Below, piece after piece: positions 43,601 to 57,904 of a DNA stretch of 64,000 nt. Made by a program: the position numbers and the translations under genes. The notes under the pieces are model-generated. The model searched no databases. It worked only from the letters and a program-made list of their open reading frames with translations, and was not told the DNA's origin. Each line of letters starts with the position of its first letter. Positions within the stretch are counted from its first letter, which is position 1. The DNA comes from Sitta carolinensis (lineage: Eukaryota; Chordata; Aves; Passeriformes; Sittidae): NCBI GenBank assembly GCA_032173965.1, contig CM063284.1:119944410-120008409 (forward strand), in the 5' to 3' direction.

Positions 43601-46600
43601 TGAGAGTGTAGGAACTCTTAAAATTACGTTAGTTCATACATTCCTCTGTTTTTCTGTGGTTAACTGAATCTCTTATCCTTAGTGAAGATAAGATGGCATA
43701 TATGTACCCAAGGCTTCTGACTCACCAGGCTTAAAAGCTCTTTCCAAGTTTTTTCCCATTAGCTGGCCTGGCCAATATTAGTCCATCAATTTTACCTCAT
43801 TTCTCATAGAAGGCTGATCTTCTTTTATCACAAATACATGGGGGCAGTAGCATTAACCACTCTTTTTATTTTGCTTTTCAAGGCCACATGCATCCCTATT
43901 TGTTTTCTGTGTCCTACTTGCTTCTGAGTGTCCAAAGCTAGTGTAACTAACCATAAACTCAATAAGAACAATAAATGACCCCATCTAAGCAAAAATCAAT
44001 TGCTAAAACACATCAAGACAAGAAGGAAAAGCTAATGAGGAGAATTTTTTTATTTATCTCCATAGGCTGAGTCACAGAGGTACTTCCAAAATGCAGAGGG
44101 TACTCTGAGAAGTGCTCATATTCCTCCTCCCAGAGGTTCTGAAGAAGCCACGGATAGGAGTAAATACATGGGTAATACTGTCTACTTTGCTTCTGCTGTC
44201 AAAGAAATTCACACCAGCCAGCTCTATCCTTGACATTACAATCACAATCTCATTGAAGTGTTCAGTCACTGAGGTCAAGGACTATACAGAACTTCTATGT
44301 ATCAAAATAGTGCAATAGCTACTTAGGAACTATAATTGAGAGTACAGCTCTTACTTCAAGCATCAATTCAGTCTTCAGCTATGCTTTTGAAAAATTATTT
44401 ATAATATGGCATTTAATTACAATGATGTAGTGCTGAGTTCAGAGTCTTTTTACTCCCATTGTGTAAAAGGGCTCATATTCCTCCAGTAACACAATACAAG
44501 TGTGGTAACAAACTAACAGTTATTTGTTTCAGATAACCCCAAAATCCCACTTCTTTCCCTAGGTCACGCTACTAGCAGAACAAACAGGGTTTTTTACTTC
44601 TTATTTTAGGCCAATTATATAACTTACCAGATAAATGCCTACGTTGATGTGCATCAGCATTACTATACTGCAGACTCAAAAAGCTCATGTGCTATTTTCT
44701 CCTGTGACTATAAAAATTCCCTAGGGATACCTTTACTACTTCTGTCACTAGACAGCTGTACTAAATCAAGTTGATATACAATGTCCATCATATTTACAAC
44801 AATTACATACTCTTATTATGTAACAAATTTTTTACTTTTTTTAAAAGGGAGGATTATTACTAAAGTTATTTGCACTCTAGAAGGTTATGCTCCTCATTAA
44901 ATCTCTTTTGCCCTCACTGGGATGAATTAACAAGCAGAATCATAAATTTAGATTAAAAAATTACAAAATGGAAAACTATTTTGCTACTACTTTTTAAACT
45001 CCAGCTACTGAAATGGCAGGCACCAATGAATGGCATGGAGAGGCATTTTGGGCAAAAGTGGAAAATGCTTCTGTGAGGAAAAAAAGCATGACAGAGGCAA
45101 AGCTTCTCTGTTCCCTGCATTGCCAAAACTCCTCAGCCTCGTTAGGGACTCTCCTGTACTCCACAGACACAGGAGCATCTTCAGCCCTTCCCTTGGGCTC
45201 CAAGTACTGTCCCTGGCAGGTGGCTCCTGACTAGAGTCCATTCTGGCTTTCTCCCTCACTGCCTTGGAACACACAAAAGAGGCACTGACAATCCCATGCT
45301 ACTGACACTTAACCTACTCTTCTCCTCCACTTCTCCTGGGGCTTTTTCAGCTGAAAGTTCCCACCTAAGCAGCATCCACAGGTTATTCTGCTCATGAATT
45401 TCATATGGATTTGACCTCTGAGCCCATGAGCTGATTCCTTTGGAACCTTTGATGGAAAAGATAGTGTTTTCAGTTGATATACAAAGCAAAATCTAGTGAG
45501 TTAACAGCTCAGCTGAATACAGCAATTTCTCTTGAAGTACAGGGAGAGTTTAACAAACACCAATGTCAGATAACATCTTCCAGAGAATTTCCTTTAGATA
45601 TCTGGACATGCAAATGAGCTTGACACATTAAGTAATCACAAGTTAGCAGTCATCACAGCAGAGCTCACAATTATTTCCCCATCTACTTTGGACTATCTAC
45701 AAAAATGCACTACTTGAAATTACTTCTGGGGAGGTTGGGTATTCAAATTTTAATCTAATCAGAGAATAAAAAAGGAGAAGAAGGAACCAAGGTGTGATTG
45801 AAAGCACTTGACTTCAGGAGCACACTAGCACCTTCCAGTGCTTACATGACACCTGAAGTCAACAGCTGTGAAGAAATCCAGGACAAACACAGGAGTAAAC
45901 TACAACTTAAGTACAAAACAGCAAATCACAAAGTATCAGAAGATACACTCAGCTAATATATGCATTATCTGAAATACTCTGACTCTAGAGGACAGCTTAA
46001 TTAATGCAGAAAGAAAAGGGTACAATCACAGGGGAACCCTGCCAGGATTTAATTTTTGTCACCTCGAAGAAGTTGACTGAAAACAGGTAAATATGGAATG
46101 GTGTCACTAATTTACAAAAGCTTGCTAAATTCAAAAAAATGAAGAGCTGGTAGCTGATTTCAGAGCAGCTGGATTTTAAGAAAATCAGTGCTGAGACACT
46201 CTTGAGGATTTCACTCCAATCCAGTAAACATCAAAGATAAAAGGTGCAGAGGGCAACCACCAGACTGAGGTCCTGCTGTGCATGGTGCAATGTAAGTAAA
46301 GTGTTAACATCAATATAAGCAAGGAAAGAAGTGGAAGCACTAAAAAAAAAAAAAAATCCTGGCAAGCTAATGAAAAGGAAGCAAGCTGCTGAAAAGAAAC
46401 CTGTACTGAAAATGGGGAAGAGAATCAAAGATGAACAGCACAAGAGCATCCAGTTAGTGGATATGCAGTATTGCTTTGCAAGTACCTCACATGACACAAT
46501 TCATCTACCTGCTTATTCAAATTACAAGGAAAAAACCAAGGTTTTTTTTCTGACTGCATCTCCTTCAAACCCACCACAAAATGTAATTCATACCAGAGCA

Positions 46601-48888
46601 TGATGTTTTTCACTGGTGTAATTTGTCTTTGCTGCCAACTAAGCTGTTTACCTACATGAGAGTTAAAATATTCTGATTAGATTATCAGGTCTAATGGCAG
46701 CATAAAATAACACTCAAATTCCTGTGTCTACATTTCCTGATTTCTCAGGTAAGAACAAATTCCTTGTGGCAGAAAAGAAGAGCAGTTGAAAGCCCCAGGT
46801 TCGTTAGCTCTCTCGTTAATGCAGGCAGCGTCTAAATTTCTGGCCTTATGACAGCACAACAGATGCCCAAACTGTTCAGCAGCAGAGCAGGACAGAGCCC
46901 ATACATCTCCATGCTGCTGAGCACTGACATATTTGTTCCCATCGCAGGAAATGTCCTATTTTTTTCTGGGCACTGGGAAGGAGTTGGAGTATAGATTTGG
47001 CTGACTCAGGTGAAATCAGCCTGCATGCACATTGCAGAGATGTCTGCTGCCGTAAGTTTGCTAGCTGCAGCACCTGTGCCCAGATTGTCCAACTGAGCTG
47101 AGGCAAAAGGACCACGGTGCTTGAATAAAAGCATGGACACCAGGACTCAGAAAGCCAAAAGTCTGCTCCCTCTTCCAACTGTGCCATTTCAGAGCTTTCC
47201 AATTACAGCCCTAGTTAAGTCCCAGCATCCCTGGAGCTGCTGAGGAGGGTGCAGAGACACCCTTGGACTTGGGAGCTGAAAGTCTGACAGTTCTGGTGAC
47301 TATTCACAGGAAGACAGGTGACCAGCTTGCCCTGCCCTCAGAGTCCTTGTGGCACTGCCCCATCCATCAGCAGACAAGTCAGAGCTAATGCTTACTCTGA
47401 CCTTTCAGTCAAGAGTGACAAAAACTGCCAGAGAGAACTGGCTGAAATATGTGCGATTTTTGCATGGCAGCTTTTCAACTGTTTTCAAAATACACAGGAA
47501 AGGCATGTAAAAACAACAAAAAAGAAAAACTGAGTTCATTCTTCACAAGAAACAAGGGGTTTAGAAGTGCTATTGGGGTAAAAAAGACTTCATAGGATTA
47601 AAAGGAGAGCATGAAAGTTTAATATGATTGAGTAAGTTTTCTGTTCTTTTAAAAACCAGGGATAAATTCCATCCATCTACTTTAAAAATCTGAATCTTTA
47701 TATGCTGGCCTTCAGGATGAAACAGAAGGCTGAGACTCATTTACAAAATTGCCTGTATTTCTTGCACAATCAAGACAGAAACCCATGTGTCTTCGAATGA
47801 CAGTACAGAGAAATCCAGTCTCCTCTCTTTTGACTGCATAAGCACTTTCACAGCAATTAAGTCCTCCCAGGTGAGGTGGCTACTGAATGAAAGTTAAGGG
47901 AAAATGGATGAAACACAAAGCATCTCTAACACACCTGCAACAGGAGTAGTTACAGTGACTCTTTAGAAAACAGTCGGGGGATCCAGCAGACAGCTAAAGT
48001 TTCCAGCCCCCAGGTAATCAGACACTAGATCCCAAGCCTTCAGCTCCTGGCAAAAGCTACAAACAAGCTGTTTCTTAAAGGCAACTTTCATGTCTAGGTT
48101 TCCAAACTGCTCCGGGACCACGGCAGGTGGAGACACTTGTCTGCACAAATCAGCCCTGCAGCAGAGCTTGACAGAGAAGGGAGCCGCTCTCCAAGAAAAC
48201 ACTATTCCCAGGCTCAAGGGGATGAAAAGGGCACTGTCAACCTCAGAAACAGAATGCTAACCATTTCGACAAACGCTAGGCAAGGGAAACAACCAGGCCT
48301 GGGAATGTATCAAGTTTCAGAACCCTGGATCCAACACAGTTTTTGTCCTTTAATACTAATAGAGAGACAATCAGAGAAGCATGTCCCTAAGTCTCTTTTT
48401 GCTCCTAAGAAGGACAAAGTGCATTTTGCCAGTTACTGGAAGTGATGCTTTGTCAATACAGCTACTTGTGAACAATGCCATAGCTCATGGCAAGGACACA
48501 ACTGGAGTGATGCAGAAAGCATCCCGAAGGGACATGACACTGGCAGAGCAAGTGAAGACACGACATTAAATCCTGCAGGCAGAAAACTTCAGAGCAAAGG
48601 CTGCCCCCCACTCTTTACTGAACTTACTGTACATACACATTGCTTAAATGGACAAAAAAACCCAGCTTCACTAAATGCTTAAGAAAATGGTATCTAGGAT
48701 TACAGTATGAAAAAGAAGTATCAGACCACCTGTGGAGTAGGAAACTAAAGAGAAGGAGAAAAGTAAAATCTATCTTTCTATCTCCTCAGTTATAGAAAAG
48801 GACAAATAAAGTGCACAGTGCTACTCTAAGTAACTATCAGGAATTGTGCAGGAACTGTGCCAGCTGCCTGATCAGCATTTTAACAAAA

Positions 48889-48889
<1 letters not shown>

Positions 48890-48935
<46 letters not shown>
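48890..48935 (+). repeat. Poly(A) tract of 46 A
   Basis: A pure run of 46 adenines is preceded by AACAAAAC. I found no retrotransposed body upstream and no matching direct repeat either side, so it is listed as a simple repeat. It creates poly-lysine and poly-phenylalanine in spurious frames. Confidence 0.9.
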
Positions 48936-48939
<4 letters not shown>

Positions 48940-49171
48940 GCTACAGAGTGCCAGAGAAGCACAATACTGCACCCTCTGAGTGTTAAATCATTTGTGGAAG
49001 AAAGTAGTACAATCCATATGCACAAAGAGAGCTGGAGAGCTGCAGCCACTTCACCTGCATCCCAAGAAGCTCCCTACCCCCAGATGAGAGCACAGCGAGC
49101 TCAGCCTTCTGCTAGTGCAGACCAGCTGATTGTGCAAACAAAACAACTGTGTGTTTCACACACAGTTTTCA

Positions 49172-50390
49172 TGGAATCACAGGATATGCTGAGTTGGAAG
49201 GGACCCACAAGGGTCATCAAGTCCAACTCACAGCCCTGCACAGGACACCCCCAAGAGTCACACCATGTACTCAAGAGCGTTGTTCAAACACTTCTTGAAT
49301 TCTGTCAGGCTGGGGCTGCGACCACTGCCCTGGGGAGCCTATTTCAAGTGCCCAACCATCCTCTGGGCGAAGAATGTTTTTTTTAACATCCAGCCTAAAC
49401 CTCCCCTGACACAGTACAGTATCTGGCCATTTCCTCAGGTCCTGTCACGGATCACTACAGAGAAGAGATCAGTGACTGCCCCTTCTCTTCCCCTCACAAG
49501 AAAATTGTAACTGAAATGATGTCTACCCTCAGCCTCCTCTTCCCCAGTCTTCACAGACACAGTGACCTCAGCCGCTTCTTCTACGGCTTCCTCTCAAGGC
49601 CCTTCACTGTGGCAGTTCTTCGACTGATAGGGGAGGCCTTTTGCAAAAGTCCTTGCAGGGAAAAAAGGCAAAAGAGACTCTTGGCTGTTCTCATTCTCCA
49701 GGTTATTATTTTCTTGTCAGCAATTTCTGCTCACCAAGCTTTACACCAGCTTAGCGTGAGGGAGAAAAGACACCAAAAGCCCCAAACACACAGAATCAAG
49801 GTTTTCTTAAAGATAGTTGATTTACAGTTATCACCAAGAACGGCATTATTTCTGCTTTTCTACTAATAACTAACTAAACTTCTATTCATGTAACTCTACA
49901 CTGAAATATTTTGACCAATAGTCCTGTGTCACCAACACTGCAGAATATGGAATAGATGAAGAAGGACAAAGAAGCCTAAAAATTACAATGGTCCTCCATC
50001 TTGTCTTCATCTACTTTACCACATTAACAAACCCAAAAATCTCAATTTCTCACCCTGTGATAAATTACATATTATGCTACTATCTAATTTACATTCTTGA
50101 AAACTCTGTTTGATCCCAAAGCCTAAGGAGCTCTTTCCATGGACAAAGGTTAAAAGTAGTGTTTGTCAGAGGGTTTGGATCCTTCAAAGCATTCAGAGAA
50201 ATATTCTCTGCATTCTGGGTTCCAACACTTCACCGTTTTCATCATCCTCCTTTGGATGCTCTCCAATAGTTCAATATCTTTTTTATACTGTGGTACCCAA
50301 CACTGCACACAGTGTTCAAGGCAAGGCTGTCCCACGGCAGAGCAGAGGGGGGACAATGCCCTCCCTTGCCTGGCTGAACCTACACACGCC
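49172..50390 (-). mobile_element. CR1 LINE, minus strand, split by an LTR insertion
   Basis: The minus-strand CR1 copy occupies 50390 (approximate) to 50228 and resumes at 49607 down to 49172. The right piece encodes a fragment of the pol C-terminus (ELLESIQRR region). The left piece carries the 3' non-coding region and ends in the CR1 terminus, read on the plus strand as ATGGAATCACAGGATATGC. Removing 49608..50227 and one copy of CTTCAC restores CR1 order exactly (GGCCCTTCAC joined to CGTTTTCATCATCC), which proves that this was one element. Confidence 0.88.
49608..50227 (-). mobile_element. Solo LTR (ERVK-like), 620 bp, inserted in CR1
   Basis: On the minus strand the insert begins TGTTGGAACCCAGAATGC and ends GAACTGCCACA, the TG...CA form of a retroviral LTR. 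It is flanked by perfect 6-bp duplications CTTCAC at 49602..49607 and 50228..50233. A 6-bp duplication is typical of class II (ERVK-like) integrases in birds. No internal retroviral sequence is present, so it is a solo LTR left by recombination. Its 5' terminus and an interior block recur in the LTR at 12320..12855, and its 5' terminus recurs in the small palindrome at 60202..60275. It is in the same orientation as SLCO5A1. Confidence 0.88.
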
Positions 50391-53300
50391 AGGTCATTAT
50401 ACGAAAACAGACTGCTGATGGGTCAAGTCTTAGTGCTTGCCCCTGCATGAAAAAAGATGTGGCCTTCTCGCAGATAAAGTAAAATCATGTATTTGAGAAA
50501 CAAGCTCAGCACACTTCCCCTTTACAAGGAAAATAGAGCAAGCAATAAAAAATACTGGTGAACACTCCCTCTTGCCTCAATTTTTTGTTCAAAAAATCTG
50601 CCTCCTCACAGCCATGCTGTAAAAATAAATGTACTATTTCTGTAGGATTTACCAACCACAGGGATCAATGATGAGAAAATCCTGTAGGAAACTAGCCTTT
50701 TTGGATATCGGAAAGCAGGAAGCATATTCCAAAAGTAAACCAAAAGTGGTTATAAGGTGCATGGGAATAAAATACTGGTCAGCTGCTTCCCTGCTTCTAG
50801 ATGGTCCCTTCTGCTCAGCTGGAAAATTGATACTGTCTCAGAAAACCTCAATGACCTTGTAGCATCCACATAAAGGACCTGATGGCCTCAGTGGACTCCA
50901 GTTCCTCTCTCCCAGGAACTCATAATCCCAGAAGCAGAAAGACTGAAATGGATCAAAGAGGCACAAAAATCCAGTGCCTCCTGTGCCAACATTAAAGCAA
51001 TGGCACATTACAGAGATCTACTTTGTTTGGCAGCTGGGCTATGCCCTGGGAGCCAGCAGGCAGAGGTGGTAGGTTTCTGATGTGAAGCTACTCCTCCTGC
51101 CCTCTCCTTTCAAGTGGGATGCAGATATAGGGGTATATTTAACTAGAAATACAATAAATACAATCATCATACATACATATGTAAAGATTTTGGGGGAGTC
51201 TGTAACAAAGACATGAGGGGCACACAGAACATCCACCTGTGAAACACTGGTAAAGAGGTGTTTTCCAGACAGAATACAATCGCAGTGAAATGGTTTACCT
51301 AATGCTAGAAACAGCAACCCATAAACAATCCTCATGAAAACAAAGCAGGAGTCCAAAATATTTCTGAAACTTGTCTAAATTTTTTTTCCAGGTTATGAAA
51401 TGACTTTACTTCCCTGGCTTTTGGCTATTATAAGTACCAAGCCCATTTCCACAGTTTTATCCAATTTTTCAGCCATTATCTTATAAAACCTTTATCTTTG
51501 CATTTTGTAATTACAGTTTGTTCCAAAACCTAAAGACAGTCTGCATGAAATTAAACTGAGACACTTTTCTCATATCATATCCTAACCAGCCTATAGTATT
51601 CTGGAAATTGAAATAAAACATCCTTAGCACAGTGATCGATTTGTTCACTAGTCATTTTGGGGGGATACTGGTAAAAGCCATTCCTGATTGCTAGAATATT
51701 TTCATTAATGCAATATTTCTGTAAAACCTAATACTGTCCCTCTATGTGTGAATTTTCAGGGTATGTTCATTTTTTATAACAATATCCACTTGCAAAAGAA
51801 CAAGAATATTTAGAAGTTATTCAGGCACTATAACACCACTAATAAAACTTCTAAGTGCCAGAGTTTTAAAGAACTGCTTTTAAAAATCCTGATTTAGTCA
51901 CAAGGCAAGCTCACATTCAAGACAAACTGTTGGATCTCTACAAAAAAAGCCCCGCAGTCTTTAGAAAATTCACAGTGTTTTAAGTACTAGAATTTGACAA
52001 GTAGTAGAAACACCATCAAGAGTAAAAGACTCAGGAAGTCCAATTCAACTTCAAATCAAATTGCAATTAATTTAACTAGATAAACACTTAAAAGCAAAAC
52101 CTGCACACCTCAGGCAGCTGACAACAGACATGTCAAGGTACAGCTAAGCACAGAAGGGAGAGACTTTGGAGAAGACAAAGACTACTTAGTGACTGCCCAG
52201 TTTTTACACAGTGTGCAACTTCCCTTTTGGATTATCTGTGATTAAGGGAACCAGTTCTTACACTTCCCAGGCACCTGTTACAATCACGACTTGTTTTCAA
52301 GCCTGATGTCACACATTTCTCAAAGTCAGCATCAGGACATCAAAGCATTGCCAAGTTTAAGGGGCAGGAGGACCCAGAGGTGACACTGCTTCACAAGGAA
52401 GAAACATCCCACAGAAGAGCTCACACACTGCTATGCAAGCCGTCCAAATACACATCCCTGCTTGGCACCTTTGTCCTACTAAAAATGACATAGCACCTTG
52501 TAAACTGGCACTGCGCCACTCTGACAGATGGACTTAAGTGTAGGCAGCCAAGAGACTATGTATAAGCATCAAATATGTTTTTTGAGAGAAGGACTTCCAG
52601 CCAGGAATGTTAAAACAGCTGTCCACATTGAGCTTGCATGCCTACACTTAAGAGGATATGCTATCGCCACTCGAGCCCTGAGCTGGATTAACTTGGAAAA
52701 TAAATAAGATAGATTCCACAGCCACATAAGGTGAGTTTTTGCAGAATGAGGATTAGTGATACTCAAGGGGGGCTTTACTGACCTACAGTTAGTGGGCACA
52801 CTTGCAGGGTCAAAAAGCTCATCAGTTCTGAAGCTCAGTGAACCTTTTATCAGGTGCACACATACATATTTATCTTCCTTTGGAAGAAAAACATAGAATG
52901 CAATACCAGCATGATTATGAACAAACATGTTAGTGACCTTCCACTTTGTGTTAGTGGATACTTTTTTAATGAATTATGGCCCACTCCAAGACTTTCTGTC
53001 ATCTCATGCCAACACACAGATAAACATTTTACATTTTGACATCACTTGCATAGTTTTCCCCAGTAATAGCATCACACCACGTGGAGAACCAGGCATTGTG
53101 TAAGACAGGATGTGAGGTGGCAGGCCTGCAGAGCCATGCCTAGGCCACTTCTATCTCATCCCTGCACCTGGTTGGGCTTTCAGCTGCCCACAAATCTCTC
53201 TCCTCAAGAACATGCAACATTCCAAACCATTGAGAAGATCCAACAAAAACACGTTTGCTTGCATCGACATGCCAAACAGTCCTCTTTTTCTTCTCCCCCC

Positions 53301-55354
53301 AAAAACTCAGATTACACTCCTGCCCCTCAAAAAGTCACTGACCTATATCTAAAGTGAGGCAATATTTAAACGTTAACAAGTTAAAACCTTCCTCCGAATT
53401 CTACACTATTTAAAAAAGGTAATACCAAGATTTCCAAAAGCAGGCAGCATTGCTTCTAGCAGTGAGTAGCTTCAAGACTGAATGGAGGTGATAGTATATT
53501 TTATTCAATGTTTAAACACACTTCGTGTTCATTTTAATTCTCCCTGTAGTCACAATCAAATCACAGGCATAAATTTTTCACGTACACTGTAGCTGGGTGT
53601 ACGCATCTTTGTTCTCTTGTATAACTAAAAATGAACTTGGTCTCTACAAGTGTTCTCCCAGTACAGATCTTCAGCGCTTTCAGTGCCTGGCAGGCACTGG
53701 GTCACATGGAGTCTACCCAGCTGCTGGTGCCCTTTACCTTTGTTAACTTTGCTGCAATTAAAGTTACCTGAGTCACTTCATTACTATTTCCTGTGCTAAA
53801 GCGCATCAGCAGTAGGCGTAATTTCTCCTGCACCGTGAGGATTTCCCCCATTGACCTTGCCTTCCCCTTTGTTGAAGAAAGATTTCCTCCTCTCTCACCG
53901 TTCACCTCTTTTACCCTTCATTCCTCACCTACAGCATTTCCATTTCCTTTTCTTTTTTCGTTTTTGAGGACTGTGTGCGATCACCTACTTGCAAAAGTTC
54001 CAAACTACAATTTAGTAACCTCAGTATAAGATGCTTTGTTTTTTTCATACTGCAAATAAAGTCGACGCTAGGTTAATCTGAATTTCCATACCACTTAACC
54101 TTTCTCAGATGGGAGAAGAGAGGGAAAAAACACTGTCAAATACTTCATCATGCCCATTAGCAACGCAATGAATACCTCTCCCTCCTTCCAAAAACCTGCA
54201 GTGCCCCAGGCTTTTTCAAGACACTACGCACAGACTGCATGGCTTTAAAACGGTTCAGGGAACAGTCAAATTGCCAAACAGGTCAAAAGGAATAAAAAAC
54301 ACTGATCCGGATGATTACTTTTGTTCAGTAAAGTAGTTACACACGCACACACTCCACAAGTGTATAACTTTCATAAATGTGTGTTTTATATGCAATTATC
54401 TCCATGGCGATTGTAAAGCCAAAGAAAACTGAACTGCAAATGGTAATGTTGAGGATACAAACCCCCTCCACAGCTCCCTCAGCCCCCTAAGTGCCTCTCC
54501 TTATTTGAAAAGAATTTGAAGGGGTACATGAGGTTCATTTCTTATAGAAGCATGCGAGGTGCTACTGCAAAGTCAGGGAGCAGTTAATCTTCGTACACAT
54601 TACACAAACTATCACGATCAAACTCCAATAAAGCTTAGTACCCAGTTATCTGAGATACCCTTTCCTCCCACCATTGCTCAATGATCAAGAAGACTTGTAT
54701 GTATCTGTCAGCTGAAAACATATGCCAGACTGGACTCCGATTTCGTTGTGCTCCTTGAGCTGCCCTAAACAAACTCAACCCTGAAGGTTTTACATGCTGG
54801 TTTATCGATGGGTTTTTAACTCTGAGATGCCAGATGATGTATCAATGCCAGTCAAAATTCATTGCTAGTTCAAGGGAAAAAAAATGCTGGAAAAGTAAAA
54901 TGAAGCATGCCAAAAATATCTCAAAGTGCTTACCGAACATCAACATTATAGAGACTTCAGGCTAAAGGCACAGCAACTAGAATTTAGAAATACAAAGCTT
55001 CTGTGTTAGCAAAAAAGAAACTGGAAATGGCATGGCAAATTTCAACACTGCTTTCTGAAAAAGTTACCGGCTACTGCCAAGTGCTGAAAAGACTTTCTCC
55101 GCTGTTCTATTACCCGTGTGAGAGGCTGTGAGTACAACTCCTTATAGGCACACTGCTTTAGCTTCACCTCTTACTACTGTTCACCATGCCACAAAACATT
55201 TTAAAGCAGGAAAGCATGGCAATTTTACTGCAAAAGGTCATTTGAAAAGGAAAACTTAGCACAGCTGTTGTTCAGCAGGACTAAGGCAGAAGTACCTGTA
55301 AATGGCCCCTCAGAGAGATTTGGGGTTCAGTACTCAAAAGTACCCAGGCACTTA

Positions 55355-56737
<1,383 letters not shown>

Positions 56738-56934
56738 TCAGCAGCGCTGGCTGCGGCGACCCCGTCCCTCCCCGCCGCCCCGGCCTCTGCCCGCCCGACC
56801 CCGCGGTCTGCGCTGAGCCCCCGTGATCGTGGGGGTTGGATCACGGCAGCGCCCCGGGGACCGCGCGTCCTTGGGGACGGCACATGGATTTACATAAGAG
56901 CTGGGGCGGCCTCGGCCAGAGCGCGACCCTTTTA

Positions 56935-57000
56935 TTTGGCGCCGGATGCGACAGCCAAAGGTCGCCGTGCCAAGCCTTTTATTTTCCAGCCTAAAAATAA
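56935..57000. promoter_or_regulatory. AT-rich notch in the CpG island with E2F-like and MEF2-like motifs
   Basis: Within the GC-rich island, TTTGGCGC at 56935..56942 fits the E2F consensus TTTSSCGC, and CTAAAAATAA at 56991..57000 fits the MEF2 consensus YTA(A/T)4TAR. They lie in the proposed leader intron, about 450 bp downstream of the candidate first exon. Short motif matches occur by chance, so functional binding is only a possibility. Confidence 0.3.
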
Positions 57001-57445
57001 ATGCGCTGAAATAAATACTCCGCTACAACTCGGCGGCCCGGGGAGCGGCGGCAGGCGGAGGGAAGGGGAACAAAGCCGAGCCGGGCAGCGGCGGCGGCGG
57101 GCACCCCGGGACACGGCACACCGGGACCGATCTCGCCGCCCCAGCTCGCTTGGGTGTCCCCCGGGACCGCCGGGTGCAGAGCGGTTCCCAAACATCCCTA
57201 CCCCGGCAGCGGAACACGCCTTTTGCCTCCTTTGTCCGCTTTTGTCTCCCCGCCGCCTCCTTCTCGCTGCGCCCCGCGGAGGGGTGGGCGGGGGAGGCAA
57301 CAGCACACTGCACCCCGGCAACCGAGCCCCGGTGGCGGATCTCGCCCACCCCCAGAGGGCGGCCAGCGGGCAGGGCGGCGGAGCCGCCGGGGCACCCCGG
57401 GTTCTCCTCCCGGCCGCTGCGAAGAAAAACGACGAGGTTACTCAC

Positions 57446-57700
57446 CGAGCGACCGGCCCGGGCCCTGCGCCCCCGCCCTCCTGTCACCCAACGCCGGGTC
57501 CCCTCGGCCGCCTCCTCCTCCCCGGGCGCCGGAGCGCAGGCGCGCCCGCCGCCGGGCCGGGCGATGCCGCCGGGCACTGGCGTGCCCTCCGACCTGCCCT
57601 CGCCGGAGCGGCCGGAGCCCCGCGGGACGGTGAGCCCGGCGGCGGGGCACGCCGTGCCGTCTGCCCGGCCGGTGCCCTTGTTCACCCGTGGAGCTGCCGA
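57446..57700 (-). other. SLCO5A1: Candidate non-coding first exon of SLCO5A1 (start unknown)
   Basis: A near-perfect donor, G|GTGAGT, lies at 57446|57445 on the minus strand inside the CpG island. It pairs with the acceptor at 56711..56710 to define a 736-bp leader intron. The exon start cannot be placed: I see no TATA box, and CpG-island promoters usually start at several positions. The upper limit of 57700 is only where GC richness fades. Confidence 0.4.
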
Positions 57701-57878
57701 AGGCTACGACACGGCGCTCGTGGCTGAGAAAGTCCGCGGAGCGCCACGGTTGGCAGCCCCGAGCGGCGTTTAGGATGCTTAGGATGGTGTTGCATCGCCT
57801 AGTGCAAAAGGCGGAAATATTCGGAAGACGGGACCTCGTTACGTCGTCTGCTGAAAAGCGAGAAGAACCAAGGAATGT

Positions 57879-57904
57879 TTTTTTTAATTTTTTTTTTTTT
57901 TTTT
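57879..57904 (+). repeat. T-rich simple repeat
   Basis: Eight T, AA, then about 16 T. On the minus strand this reads as an A-rich run just upstream of the CpG island. No attached retroelement is recognised. Confidence 0.7.

Noticed and set aside
48811..49386. 191-codon open frame with poly-lysine
   Set aside because: It passes through the 46-bp poly(A) tract and the antisense CR1 tail. No conserved protein is recognisable.
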